Positions 1 through 13,695 are shown, counted from the first letter of the stretch. The stretch is DNA of 64,000 nucleotides from Odiellus spinosus (GCA_963920705.1 CAWUCO010000268.1:6138001-6202000); one strand, 5' to 3'. Notes: a model not told the origin generated them from the letters alone. Program-made: numbers and translations.

Positions 1-1149
1 GAGCTATTAATGGACAGTCTAAATAATAAGAGTTTTCAAAAATCCGTTGAAAAACAAGAAAAATATGGCCAATTCAAGAAATCATAGAATATCAAAATAG
101 TCAAATTTCAGATTTTCAAAATTCGCTTTTTGATATTAGATGCTTTTTGAATTGTCCATATTTTCCATGTTTTTCAACGGATTTTCCAAAACTCTTGTTT
201 TTTAGATAGACCAATATTTGCTCTTTCGAGTGGTCTTAATTTTGTCTAAATCGCTTAAAAATCAAAAGTTTTGTGTCCATTTGAATCCAATAATCTTGGA
301 TTTTTAAGTGTTTTTGCTTAATTTTAACCAATTTTATATTTGTCACAATTTTGCAATTTAGACAAAACCAAAATCATTCGAAAGAGCAATTAATGGACAG
401 TCTAAATAACAAGAGTTTTCAAAAATCCGTTGAAAAACAAGAAAAATATGGCCAATTCAAGAAATCATACAATATCAAAATAGTCAAATTTCAGATTTTA
501 AAAATTCGCTTTTTGATATTAGATGTTTTTTGAATTGTCCATATTTTTCTTGTTTTTCAACGGATTTTTGAAAACTCTTGTTATTTAGACTGTCCATTAA
601 TTGCTCTTTCGAATGACTTTGGTTTTGTCTAAATTGCAAAATTGTGACAAATATAAAATTGGTTAAAATTAAGCAAAAACACTTAAAAATCCAAGATTAT
701 TGGATTAAAATGGACACAAAACTTTTGATTTTTAAGCGATATAGACAAAATTAAGACCACTCGAAAGAGCAAATATTGGTCTATCTGAAAATCAAGAGTT
801 TTGGAAAATCCGTTGAAAAACAGGAAAAATATGGCCAATTCAAGAAATCATACAATATCAAAATAGTCAAATTTCAGATTTTCAAAATTCGCTTTTTGAT
901 ATTAGATGCTTTTTGAATTGTCCATATTTTCCATGTTTTTCAACGGATTTTCCAAAACTCTTGTTTTTTAGATAGACCAATATTTGCTCTTTCGAGTGGT
1001 CTTAAATTTGTCTAAATCGCTTAAAAATCAATAGTTTTGTGTCCATTTGAATCCAATAATCTTGGATTTTTAAGTGTTTTTGCTTTATTTTAACCAATTT
1101 TATATTTGTCACAATTTTGCAATTTAGACAAAACTAAAGTCATTCGAAT
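1..1149 (+). repeat. 1149-bp higher-order repeat, copy 1 (three dimers)
   Basis: Three monomers form one repeating unit: A-forward/B-reverse, A-forward/A-reverse, B(A)-forward/B-reverse. The unit starts with the variant GAGCTATTAATGG, which replaces the usual GAGCAATTAATGG, and carries the variant CATAGAATATC. Both markers recur at exactly 1149 bp. Copies 1 and 2 differ at only a few positions by eye, for example an AAAATCA to AAAATCAG change and TTGTTATT versus TTATTATT. Confidence 0.9.
170..820. repeat. ~650-bp near-perfect palindrome where A faces A
   Basis: The sequence left of about 495 is repeated in inverted orientation to the right of it. The left arm includes the B-reverse segment with GTGGTCTTAATTTTGTC, the CCAATAATCTTGG dyad and the full A half; the right arm carries the same elements in mirror order. 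Over the central A halves only isolated mismatches are visible, for example AAAATC versus AAAGTC. Such a palindrome could extrude a cruciform, and any transcript through it would fold on itself. Confidence 0.85.
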
Positions 1150-2298
1150 GAGCTATTAATGGACAGTCTAAATAATAAGAGTTTTCAAAAATCCGTTGAA
1201 AAACAAGAAAAATATGGCCAATTCAAGAAATCATAGAATATCAAAATAGTCAAATTTCAGATTTTCAAAATTCGCTTTTTGATATTAGATGCTTTTTGAA
1301 TTGTCCATATTTTCCATGTTTTTCAACGGATTTTCCAAAACTCTTGTTTTTTAGATAGACCAATATTTGCTCTTTCGAGTGGTCTTAATTTTGTCTAAAT
1401 CGCTTAAAAATCAGAAGTTTTGTGTCCATTTGAATCCAATAATCTTGGATTTTTAAGTGTTTTTGCTTTATTTTAACCAATTTTATATTTGTCACAATTT
1501 TGCAATTTAGACAAAACCAAAATCATTCGAAAGAGCAATTAATGGACAGTCTAAATAACAAGAGTTTTCAAAAATCCGTTGAAAAACAAGAAAAATATGG
1601 CCAATTCAAGAAATCATACAATATCAAAATAGTCAAATTTCAGATTTTAAAAATTCGCTTTTTGATATTAGATGTTTTTTGAATTGTCCATATTTTTCTT
1701 GTTTTTCAACGGATTTTTGAAAACTCTTATTATTTAGACTGTCCATTAATTGCTCTTTCGAATGACTTTGGTTTTGTCTAAATTGCAAAATTGTGACAAA
1801 TATAAAATTGGTTAAAATTAAGCAAAAACACTTAAAAATCCAAGATTATTGGATTAAAATGGACACAAAACTTTTGATTTTTAAGCGATATAGACAAAAT
1901 TAAGACCACTCGAAAGAGCAAATATTGGTCTATCTGAAAATCAAGAGTTTTGGAAAATCCGTTGAAAAACAGGAAAAATATGGCCAATTCAAGAAATCAT
2001 ACAATATCAAAATAGTCAAATTTCAGATTTTCAAAATTCGCTTTTTGATATTAGATGCTTTTTGAATTGTCCATATTTTCCATGTTTTTCAACGGATTTT
2101 CCAAAACTCTTGTTTTTTAGATAGACCAATATTTGCTCTTTCGAGTGGTCTTAAATTTGTCTAAATCGCTTAAAAATCAATAGTTTTGTGTCCATTTGAA
2201 TCCAATAATCTTGGATTTTTAAGTGTTTTTGCTTTATTTTAACCAATTTTATATTTGTCACAATTTTGCAATTTAGACAAAACTAAAGTCATTCGAAT
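1150..2298 (+). repeat. 1149-bp higher-order repeat, copy 2
   Basis: Direct tandem copy of 1-1149, recognised by GAGCTATTAATGG at 1150 and by the same order of half-units. Near identity to copy 1 indicates recent amplification of the three-dimer block as one piece rather than monomer by monomer. Confidence 0.9.
1319..1969. repeat. ~650-bp palindrome, second higher-order copy
   Basis: Equivalent of the palindrome centred at 495, shifted by 1149 bp (centre near 1644). The two arms again contain facing A halves, flanked by B segments in mirror order. Confidence 0.8.
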
Positions 2299-3447
2299 GA
2301 GCTATTAATGGACAGTCTAAATAATAAGAGTTTTCAAAAATCCGTTGAAAAACAAGAAAAATATGGCCAATTCAAGAAATCATAGAATATCAAAATAGTC
2401 AAATTTCAGATTTTCAAAATTCGCTTTTTGATATTAGATGCTTTTTGAATTGTCCATATTTTCCATGTTTTTCAACGGATTTTCCAAAACTCTTGTTTTT
2501 TAGATAGACCAATATTTGCTCTTTCGAGTGGTCTTAATTTTGTCTATATCGCTTAAAAATCAAAAGTTTTGTGTCAATTTTAATCCAATAATCTTGGATT
2601 TTTAAGTGTTTTTGCTTAATTTTAACCATGTTTATATTTGTCACAATTTTGCATTTTAGACAAAACCGAAGTCATTCGAAAGAGCAATTAATGGACAGTC
2701 TAAATAATAAGAGTTTTCAAAAATCCGTTGAAAAACAAGAAAAATATGGCCAATTCAAAAAACATCTAATATCAAAAAGCGAATTTTTAAATTCTGAAAT
2801 TTGACTATTTTGATATTGTATGATTTCTTGAATTGGCCATATTTTTCTTGTTTTTCAACGGATTTTTGAAAACTCTTGTTATTTAGACTGTCCATTAATT
2901 GCTCTTTCGAAAGACTTTGGTTTTGTCTAAATTGCAAAATTGTGACAAATATAAAATTGGTTAAAATTAAGCAAAAACACTTAAAAATCCAAGATTATTG
3001 GATTAAAATGGACACAAAACTTTTGATTTTTAAGCGATATAGACAAAATTAAGACCACTCGAAAGAGCAAATATTGGTCTATCTGAAAATCAAGAGTTTT
3101 GGAAAATCCGTTGAAAAACAGGAAAAATATGGCCAATTCAAGAAATCATACAATATCAAAATAGTCAAATTTCAGATTTTCAAAATTCGCTTTTTGATAT
3201 TAGATGCTTTTTGAATTGTCCATATTTTCCATGTTTTTCAACGGATTTTCCAAAACTCTTGTTTTTTAGATAGACCAATATTTGCTCTTTCAAGTGGTCT
3301 TAAATTTGTCTAAATCGCTTAAAAATCAATAGTTTTGTGTCCATTTGAATCCAATAATCTTGGATTTTTAAGTGTTTTTGCTTTATTTTAACCAATTTTA
3401 TATTTGTCACAATTTTGCAATTTAGACAAAACTAAAGTCATTCGAAT
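2299..3447 (+). repeat. 1149-bp higher-order repeat, copy 3 (variant)
   Basis: Third tandem copy, beginning with GAGCTATTAATGG at 2299. Its middle dimer differs: the forward A half (from about 2651) has a B-type end (CAATTCAAAAAACATC) and carries GCATTTTAGAC instead of GCAATTTAGAC. It is therefore a chimera exchanged after the shared box. The phase of the repeat is kept, and the next unit starts at 3448 with the same marker. Confidence 0.85.
2468..3118. repeat. ~650-bp palindrome, third copy with chimeric left arm
   Basis: Facing A halves centred near 2793, worked out from GCATTTT at 2651 and its partner at 2929-2935. The left arm ends as B type near the centre, so the innermost 40 bases follow the B-A pattern while the outer arms remain A against A. 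Confidence 0.7.
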
Positions 3448-3616
3448 GAGCTATTAATGGACAGTCTAAATAATAAGAGTTTTCAAAAATCCGTTGAAAA
3501 ACAAGAAAAATATGGCCAATTCAAGAAATCATAGAATATCAAAATAGTCAAATTTCAGATTTTCAAAATTCGCTTTTTGATATTAGATGCTTTTTGAATT
3601 GTCCATATTTTCCATG

Positions 3617-4267
3617 TTTTTCAACGGATTTTCCAAAACTCTTGTTTTTTAGATAGACCAATATTTGCTCTTTCGAGTGGTCTTAATTTTGTCTAAATCG
3701 CTTAAAAATCAAAAGTTTTGTGTCCATTTGAATCCAATAATCTTGGATTTTTAAGTGTTTTTGCTTTATTTTAACCAATTTTATATTTGTCACAATTTTG
3801 CAATTTAGACAAAACCAAAATCATTCGAAAGAGCAATTAATGGACAGTCTAAATAACAAGAGTTTTCAAAAATCCGTTGAAAAACAAGAAAAATATGGCC
3901 AATTCAAGAAATCATACAATATCAAAATAGTCAAATTTCAGATTTTAAAAATTCGCTTTTTGATATTAGATGTTTTTTGAATTGTCCATATTTTTCTTGT
4001 TTTTCAACGGATTTTTGAAAACTCTTATTATTTAGACTGTCCATTAATTGCTCTTTCGAATGACTTTGGTTTTGTCTAAATTGCAAAATTGTGACAAATA
4101 TAAAATTGGTTAAAATTAAGCAAAAACGCTTAAAAATCCAAGATTATAGGATTCAAATGGACACAAAACTTTTGATTTTTAAGCGATTTAGACAAAATTA
4201 AGACCACTCGAAAGAGCAAATATTGGTCTATCTGAAAATCAAGAGTTTTGGAAAATCCGTTGAAAAA
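3617..4267. repeat. ~650-bp palindrome, fourth copy
   Basis: Facing A halves centred near 3942. The outer right arm runs into a true B half (GGACAATTCAAAAAGCATC) instead of the B/A chimera seen in copies 1 and 2. Confidence 0.7.
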
Positions 4268-6269
4268 CATGGAAAATATGGACAATTCAAAAAGCATCTA
4301 ATATCAAAAAGCGAATTTTTAAAATCTGAAATTTGACTATTATGATATTGTATGATTTCTTGAATTGGCCATATTTTTCTTGTTTTTCAACGGATTTTTG
4401 AAAACTCTTGTTATTTAGACTGTCCATTAATTGCTCTTTCGAATGACTTTGGTTTTGTCTAAATTGCAAAATTGTGACAAATATAAAATTGGTTAAAATT
4501 AAGCAAAAACACTTAAAAATCCAAGATTATTGGATTAAAATGGACACAAAACTTTTGATTTTTAAGCGATATAGACAAAATTAAGACCACTCGAAAGAGC
4601 AAATATTTGTCTATCGGAAAATCAAGAGTTTTGGAACATCCGTTGAAAAACAGGAAAAATATGGCCAATTCAAGAAATCATACAATATCAAAATAGTCAA
4701 ATTTCAGATTTTCAAAATTCGCTTTTTGATATTAGATGCTTTTTGAATTGTCCATATTTTCCATGTATTTCAACGGATTTTCCAAAACTCTTGTTTTTTA
4801 GATAGACCAATATTTGCTCTTTCGAGTGGTCTTAAATTTGTCTAAATCGCTTAAAAATCAAAAGTTTTGTGTCCATTTGAATCCAATAATCTTGGATTTT
4901 TAAGTGTTTTTGCTTAATTTTAACCAATTTTATATTTGTCACAATTTTGCAATTTAGACAAAACCAAAGTCATTCGAAAGAGCAATTAATGGACAGTCTA
5001 AATAACAAGAGTTTTCAAAAATCCGTTGAGAAACAAGAAAAATATGGCCAATTCAAGAAATCATACAATATCAAAATAGTCAAATTTCAGATTTTAAAAA
5101 TTCGCTTTTTGATATTAGATGTTTTTGAATTGTCCATATTTTTCTTGTTTTTCAACGGATTTTTGAAAACTCTTATTATTTAGACTGTCCATTAATTGCT
5201 CTTTCGAATGACTTTGGTTTTGTCTAAATTGCAAAATTGTGACAAATATAAAATTGGTTAAAATTAAGCAAAAACACTTAAAAATCCAAGATTATTGGAT
5301 TAAAATGGACACAAAACTTTTGATTTTTAAGCGATATAGACAAAATTAAGACCACTCGAAAGAGCAAATATTGGTCTATCTAAAAAACAAGAGTTTTGGA
5401 AAATCCGTTGAAAAACATGGAAAATATGGACAATTCAAAAAACATCTAATATCAAAAAGCGAATTTTTAAAATCTGAAATTTGACTATTTTGATATTGTA
5501 TGATTTCTTGAATTGGCCATATTTTTCTTGTTTTTCAACGGATTTTTGAAAACTCTTATTATTTAGACTGTCCATTAATTGCTCTTTCGAATGACTTTGG
5601 TTTTGTCTAAATTGCAAAATTGTGACAAATATAAAATTGGTTAAAATTAAGCAAAAACACTTAAAAATCCAAGATTATTGGATTAAAATGGACACAAAAC
5701 TTTTGATTTTTAAGCGATATAGACAAAATTAAGACCACTCGAAAGAGCAAATATTGGTCTATCTAAAAAACAAGAATTTTGGAAAATCCGTTGAAAAACA
5801 TGGAAAATATGGACAATTCAAAAAACATCTAATATCAAAAAGCGAATTTTTAAAATCTGAAATTTGACTATTTTGATATTGTATGATTTCTTGAATTGGC
5901 CATATTTTTCTTGTTTTTCAACGGATTTTTGAAAACTCTTATTATTTAGACTGTCCATTAATTGCTCTTTCGAATGACTTTGGTTTTGTCTAAATTGCAA
6001 AATTGTGACAAATATAAAATTGGTTAAAATAAAGCAAAAACACTTAAAAATCCAAGATTATAGGATTCAAATGGACACAAAACTTTTGATTTTTAAGCGA
6101 TTTAGACAAAATTAAGACCACTCGAAAGAGCAAATTTTGTCCAATCTAAAAAACAAGAGTTTTGGAATATCCGTTGAAAAACATGGAAAATATGGACAAT
6201 TCAAAAAGCATCTAATATCAAAAAGCGAATTTTTAAAATCTGAAATTTGACTATTTTGATATTGTATGG

Positions 6270-6370
6270 TTTCTTGAATTGCCATATTTTTCTTGTTTTT
6301 CAACGGATTTTCCAAAACTCTTGACTTTCAGATAGACCAATATTTTCTCTTTCGAGTGGTCTTAATTTTG
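6270..6370 (-). repeat. Chimeric half-unit, A inner part joined to B outer part
   Basis: Near the dyad this reverse half-unit is A type (GGTTTCTTGAATTG...TTTTTCTTG), but beyond the box it becomes B type (TTTTCCAAAACTCTTG followed by GATAGACCAATATTTTC). The switch falls at the box shared by A and B (ATTTTTCAACGGATTTT region), which is where recombination or gene conversion between halves would be expected. The same chimera is present near 13170 and 13935, so it was copied afterwards. Confidence 0.8.
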
Positions 6371-9300
6371 TCTAAATCGCTTAAAAATCAAAAGTTTTGT
6401 GTCCATTTGAATCCAATAATCTTGGATTTTTATGTGTTTTTGCTTTATTTTAACCAATTTTATATTTGTCACAATTTTGCAATTTAGACAAAACCAAAGT
6501 CATTCGAAAGAGCAATTAATGGACAGTCTAAATAATAAGAGTTTTCAAAAATCCGTTGAAAAACAAGAAAAATATGGCCAATTAAAAAAACATCTAATAT
6601 CAAAAAGCGAATTTTTAAAATCTGAAATTTGACTATTTTGATATTGTATGGTTTCTTGAATTGGCCATATTTTTCTTGTTTTTCAACGGATTTTTGAAAA
6701 CTCTTATTATTTAGACTGTCCATTAATTGCTCTTTCGAATGACTTTGGTTTTGTCTAAATTGCAAAATTGTGACAAATATAAAATTGGTTAAAATTAAGC
6801 AAAAACGCTTAAAAATCCAAGATTGTTGGATTCAAATGGACACAAAACTTTTGATTTTTAAGCGATTTAGACAAAATTTAGACCACTCGAAAGAGCAAAT
6901 ATTGGTCTATCTAAAAAACAAGAGTTTTGGAAAATCCGTTGAAAAACATGGAAAATATAGCCAATTCAAAAAACATCTAATATCAAAAAGCGAATTTTTA
7001 AAATCTGAAATTTGACTATTTTGATATTGTATGGTTTCTTGAATTGGCCATATTTTTCTTGTTTTTCAACGGATTTTTGAAAACTCTTATTATTTAGACT
7101 TTCCATTAATTGCTCTTTCGAATGACTTTGGTTTTGTCTAAATTGCAAAATTGTGACAAATATAAAATTGGTTAAAATAAAGCAAAAACGCTTAAAAATC
7201 CAAGATTATTGGATTAAAATGGACACAAAACTTTTGATTTTTAAGCGATTTAGACAAAATTAAGACTACTCGAAAGAGCGAATATTGGTCTATCTAAAAA
7301 ACAAGAGTTTTGGAAAATCCGTTGAAAAACATGGAAAATATAGCCAATTTAAAAAGCATCTAATATCAAAAAGCGAATTTTTAAAATCTGAAATTTGACT
7401 ATTTTGATATTGTATGGTTTCTTGAATTGGCCATATTTTTCTTGTTTTTCAACGGATTTTTGAAAACTCTTATTATTTAGACTGTCCATTAATTGCTCTT
7501 TCGAATGACTTTGGTTTTGTCTAAATTGCAAAATTGTGACAAATATAAAATTGGTTAAAATAAAGCAAAAACACTTAAAAATCCAAGATTATAGGATTCA
7601 AATGGACACAAAACTTTTGATTTTTAAGCGATTTAGACAAAATTAAGACCACTCGAAAGAGCAAATTTTGGTCAATCTAAAAAACAAGAGTTTTGTAAAA
7701 TCCGTTGAAAAACATGGAAAATATGGACAATTCAAAAAACATCTAATATCAAAAAGCGAATTTTTAAAATCTGAAATTTGACTATTTTGATATTGTATGA
7801 TTTCTTGAATTGGCCATATTTTTCTTGTTTTTCAACGGATTTTTGAAAACTCTTATTATTTAGACTTTCCATTAATTGCTCTTTCGAATGACTTTGGTTT
7901 TGTCTAAATTGCAAAATTGTGACAAATATAAAATTGGTTAAAATAAAGCAAAAACGCTTAAAAATCCAAGATTATTGGATTAAAATGGACACAAAACTTT
8001 TGATTTTTAAGCGATTTAGACAAAATTAAGACTACTCGAAAGAGCGAATATTGGTCTATCTAAAAAACAAGAGTTTTGGAAAATCCGTTGAAAAACATGG
8101 AAAATATAGCCAATTCAAAAAGCATCTAATATCAAAAAGCGAATTTTTAAAATCTGAAATTTGACTATTTTGATATTGTATGGTTTCTTGAATTGGCCAT
8201 ATTTTTCTTGTTTTTCAACGGATTTTTGAAAACTCTTTTTATTTAGACTGTCCATTAATTGCTCTTTCGAATGACTTTGGTTTTGTCTAAATTGCAAAAT
8301 TGTGACAAATATAAAATTGGTTAAAATAAAGCAAAAACACTTAAAAATCCAAGATTATTGGATTAAAATGGACACAAAACTTTTGATTTTTAAGCGATTT
8401 AGACAAAATTAAGACCACTCGAAAGAGCAATATTGGTCTATCTGATAATCAAGAGTTTTGGAAAATCCGTTGAAAAACATGGAAAATATGGACAATTCAA
8501 AAAACATCTAATATCAAAAAGCGAATTTTGAAAATCTGAAATTTGACTATTTTGATATTCTATGATTTCTTGAATTGGCCATATTTTTCTTGTTTTTCAA
8601 CGGATTTTTGAAAACTCTTGTTATTTAGACTGTCCATTAATTGCTCTTTCGAATGACTTTGGTTTTGTCTAAATTTCAAAATTGTGACAAATATATAATT
8701 GGTTAAAATAAAGCAAAAACACTTAAAAATCCAAGATTATTGGATTCAAATGGACACAAAACCTTTGATTTTTAAGCGATTTAGACAAAATTAAGACCAC
8801 TCGAAAGAGCAAATATTGGTCTATCTGAAAATAAAGAGTTTTGGAAAATCCGTTGAAAAACAAGAAAAATATGGCCAATTCAAGAAATCATACAATATCA
8901 AAATAGTCAAATTTCAGATTTTAAAAATTCGCTTTTTGATATTAGATGCTTTTTGAATTGTCCATATTTTCCATGTTTTTCAACGGATTTTCCAAAACTC
9001 TTGTTTTTTAGATAGACCAATATTTGTTCTTTCGAGTGGTCTTAATTTTGTCTATATCGCTTAAAAATCAAAAGTTTTGTGTCCATTTTAATCCAATAAT
9101 CTTGGATTTTTAAGTGTTTTTGCTTAATTTTAACCAATTTTATATTTGTCACGTTTTGGCAATTTAGACAAAACCAAAGTCATTCGAAAGAGCAATTAAT
9201 GGACAGTCTAAATAATAAGAGTTTTCAAAAATCCGTTGAAAAACAAGAAAAATATGGCCAATTCAAAAAACATCTAATATCAAAAAGCGAATTTTTAAAA

Positions 9301-12300
9301 TCTGAAATTTGACTATTTTGATATTGTATGATTTCTTGAATTGGCCATATTTTTCTTGTTTTTCAACGGATTTTTGAAAACTCTTATTATTTAGACTGTC
9401 CATTAATTGCTCTTTCGAATGACTTTGGTTTTGTCTAAATTGCAAAATTGTGACAAATATAAAATTGGTTAAAATTAAGCTAAAACGCTTAAAAATCCAA
9501 GATTATAGGATTCAAATGGACACAAAACTTTTGATTTTTAAGCGATTTAGACAAAATTAAGACCACTCGAAAGAGCAAATATTGGTCTATCTAAAAAACA
9601 AGAGTTTTGGAAAATCCGTTGAAAAACATGGAAAATATGGACAATTCAAAAAACATCTAATATCAAAAAGCGAATTTTTAAAATCTGAAATTTGACTATT
9701 TTGATATTGTATGATTTCTTGAATTGGCCATATTTTTCTTGTTTTTCAACGGATTTTTGAAAACTCTTATTATTTAGACTTTCCATTAATTGCTCTTTCG
9801 AATGACTTTGGTTTTGTCTAAATTGCAAAATTGTGACAAATATAAAATTGGTTAAAATAAAGCAAAAACGCTTAAAAATTAAGATTATTGGATTAAAATG
9901 GACACAAAACTTTTGATTTTTAAGCGATTTAGACAAAATTAAGACTACTCGAAAGAGCGAATATTGGTCTATCTAAAAAACAAGAGTTTTGGAAAATCCG
10001 TTGAAAAACTTGGAAAATATAGCCAATTCAAAAAGCATCTAATATCAAAAAGCGAATTTTTAAAATCTGAAATTTGACTATTTTGATATTGTATGGTTTC
10101 TTGAATTGGCCATATTTTTCTTGTTTTTCAACGGATTTTTGAAAACTCTTATTATTTAGACTGTCCATTAATTGCTCTTTCGAATGACTTTGGTTTTGTC
10201 TAAATTGCAAAATTGTGACAAATATAAAATTGGTTAAAATTAAGCAAAAACGCTTAAAAATCCAAGATTATAGGATTCAAATGGACACAAAACTTTTGAT
10301 TTTTAAGCGATTTAGACAAAATTAAGACCACTCGAAAGAGCAAATATTGGTCTATCTGAAAATCAAGAGTTTTGGAAAATCCGTTGAAAAACATGGAAAA
10401 TATGGACAATTCAAAAAGCATCTAATATCAAAAAGCGAATTTTTAAAATCTGAAATTTGACTATTTTGATATTGTATGATTTCTTGAATTGGCCATATTT
10501 TTCTTGTTTTTCAACGGATTTTTGAAAACTCTTTTTATTTAGACTGTCCATTAATTGCTCTTTCGAATGACTTTGGTTTTGTCTAAATTGCAAAATTGTG
10601 ACAAATATAAAATTGGTTAAAATAAAGCAAAAACACTTAAAAATCCAAGATTATTGGATTAAAATGGACACAAAACTTTTGATTTTTAAGCGATTTAGAC
10701 AAAATTAAGACCACTCGAAGGAGCAATATTGGTCTATCTGAAAATCAAGAGTTTTGGAAAATCCGTTGAAAAACATGGAAAATATGGACAATTCAAAAAA
10801 CATCTAATATTAAAAAGCGAATTTTGAAAATCTGAAATTTGACTATTTTGATATTCTATGATTTCTTGAATTGGCCATATTTTTCTTTTTTTTCAACGGA
10901 TTTTTGAAAACTCTTGTTATTTAGACTGTCCATTAATTGCTCTTTCGAATGACTTTGGTTTTGTCTAAATTGCAAAATTGTGACAAATATATAATTGGTT
11001 AAAATAAAGCAAAAACACTTAAAAATCCAAGATTATTGGATTCAAATGGACACAAAACCTTTGATTTTTAAGCGATTTAGACAAAATTAAGACCACTCAA
11101 AAGAGCAAATATTGGTCTATCTGAAAATAAAGAGTTTTGGAAAATCCGTTGAAAAACAAGAAAAATATGGCCAATTCAAGAAATCATACAATATCAAAAT
11201 AGTCAAATTTCAGATTTTAAAAATTCGCTTTTTGATATTAGATGCTTTTTGAATTGTCCATATTTTCCATGTTTTTCAACGGATTTTCCAAAACTCTTGT
11301 TTTTTAGATAGACCAATATTTGTTCTTTCGAGTGGTCTTAATTTTGTCTATATCGCTTAAAAATCAAAAGTTTTGTGTCCATTTTAATCCAATAATCTTG
11401 GATTTTTAAGTGTTTTTGCTTAATTTTAACCAATTTTATATTTGTCACGTTTTGGCAATTTAGACAAAACCAAAGTCATTCGAAAGAGCAATTAATGGAC
11501 AGTCTAAATAATAAGAGTTTTCAAAAATCCGTTGAAAAACAAGAAAAATATGGCCAATTCAAAAAACATCTAATATCAAAAAGCGAATTTTTAAAATCTG
11601 AAATTTGACTATTTTGATATTGTATGATTTCTTGAATTGGCCATATTTTTCTTGTTTTTCAACGGATTTTTGAAAACTCTTATTATTTAGACTGTCCATT
11701 AATTGCTCTTTCGAATGACTTTGGTTTTGTCTAAATTGCAAAATTGTGACAAATATAAAATTGGTTAAAATTACGCAAAAACACTTAAAAATCCAAGATT
11801 ATTGGATTAAAATGGACACAAAACTTTTGATTTTTAAGCGATATAGACAAAATTAAGACCACTCGAAAGAGCAAATATTGGTCTATCTAAAAAACAAGAG
11901 TTTTGGAAAATCCGTTGAAAAACATGGAAAATATGGACAATTCAAAAAACATCTAATATCAAAAAGCGAATTTTTAAAATCTGAAATTTGACTATTTTGA
12001 TATTGTATGATTTCTTGAATTGGCCATATTTTTCTTGTTTTTCAACGGATTTTTGAAAAATCTTATTATTTAGACTGTCCATTAATTGCTCTTTCGAATG
12101 ACTTTGGTTTTGTCTAAATTGCAAAATTGTGACAAATATAAAATTGGTTAAAATTAAGCAAAAACACTTAAAAATCCAAGATTATTGGATTAAAATGGAC
12201 ACAAAACTTTTGATTTTTAAGCGATATAGACAAAATTAAGACCACTCGAAAGAGCAAATATTGGTCTATCTAAAAAACAAGAGTTTTGGAAAATCCGTTG

Positions 12301-12930
12301 AAAAACATGGAAAATATGGACAATTCAAAAAACATCTAATATCAAAAAGCGAATTTTTAAAATCTGAAATTTGACTATTTTGATATTGTATGATTTCTTG
12401 AATTGGCCATATTTTTCTTGTTTTTCAACGGATTTTTGAAAACTCTTATTATTTAGACTGTCCATTAATTGCTCTTTCGAATGACTTTGGTTTTGTCTAA
12501 ATTGCAAAATTGTGACAAATATAAAATTGGTTAAAATTAAGCAAAAACACTTAAAAATCCAAGATTATTGGATTAAAATGGACACAAAACTTTTGATTTT
12601 TAAGCGATATAGACAAAATTAAGACCACTCGAAAGAGCAAATATTGGTCTATCTAAAAAACAAGAGTTTTGGAAAATCCGTTGAAAAACATGGAAAATAT
12701 GGACAATTCAAAAAACATCTAATATCAAAAAGCGAATTTTTAAAATCTGAAATTTGACTATTTTGATATTGTATGATTTCTTGAATTGGCCATATTTTTC
12801 TTGTTTTTCAACGGATTTTTGAAAACTCTTATTATTTAGACTGTCCATTAATTGCTCTTTCGAATGACTTTGGTTTTGTCTAAATTGCAAAATTGTGACA
12901 AATATAAAATTGGTTAAAATTAAGCAAAAA

Positions 12931-13695
12931 CGCTTAAAAATCCAAGATTATAGGATTCAAATGGACACAAAACTTTTGATTTTTAAGCGATTTAGACAAA
13001 ATTAAGACCACTCGAAAGAGCAAATATTGGTCTATCTGAAAATCAAGAGTTTTGGAAAATCCGTTGAAAATCATGGAAAATATGGACAATTCAAAAAGCA
13101 TCTAATATCAAAAAGCGAATTTTTAAAATCTGAAATTTGACTATTTTGATATTGTATGGTTTCTTGAATTGCCATATTTTTCTTGTTTTTCAACGGATTT
13201 TCCAAAACTCTTGACTTTCAGATAGACCAATATTTTCTCTTTCGAGTGGTCTTAATTTTGTCTAAATCGCTTAAAAATCAAAAGTTTTGTGTCCATTTGA
13301 ATCCAATAATCTTGGATTTTTAAGTGTTTTTGCTTTATTTTAACCAATTTTATATTTGTCACAATTTTGCAATTTAGACAAAACCAAAGTCATTCGAAAG
13401 AGCAATTAATGGACAGTCTAAATAATAAGAGTTTTCAAAAATCCGTTGAAAAACAAGAAAAATATGGCCAATTAAAAAAACATCTAATATCAAAAAGCGA
13501 ATTTTTAAAATCTGAAATTTGACTATTTTGATATTGTATGGTTTCTTGAATTGGCCATATTTTTCTTGTTTTTCAACGGATTTTTGAAAACTCTTATTAT
13601 TTAGACTGTCCATTAATTGCTCTTTCGAATGACTTTGGTTTTGTCTAAATTGCAAAATTGTGACAAATATAAAATTGGTTAAAATTAAGCAAAAA
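12931..13695 (-). repeat. 765-bp two-monomer tandem duplication, copy 1
   Basis: Begins at CGCTTAAAAATCCAAGATTA and includes the variants GAAAATCATGG, TTGAATTGCCATA and CAATTAAAAAAACATC. The next 765 bases repeat the same variants in the same order. The content also matches the region near 6.1-6.8 kb, about 6890 bp upstream. Confidence 0.88.

Larger units (their letters stand above)
1..5340. repeat. Mixed-orientation block with facing A-A and B-B half-units
   Basis: Half-units alternate in direction throughout, but the identity of the halves does not follow the canonical A-B order. In each of the first repeats the order is A forward, B reverse, A forward, A reverse, B/A-chimera forward, B reverse. 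The chimera (about 740-878) begins as B (CAAGAGTTTTGG) and changes to A type (AAATATGGCCAATTCAAG) after the conserved box. After 3448 the regular order is disturbed by an extra dimer near 4190-4570, and the pattern gives way to uniform minus-oriented monomers at about 5.3 kb. Confidence 0.85.

Noticed and set aside
6112-7015. Longer frames of 64-96 codons at several monomers (for example 6112-6315, 6770-7015, 9646-9936)
   Set aside because: They are extensions of the satellite frame caused by small indels or substitutions that remove a stop, and do not share a consistent start.
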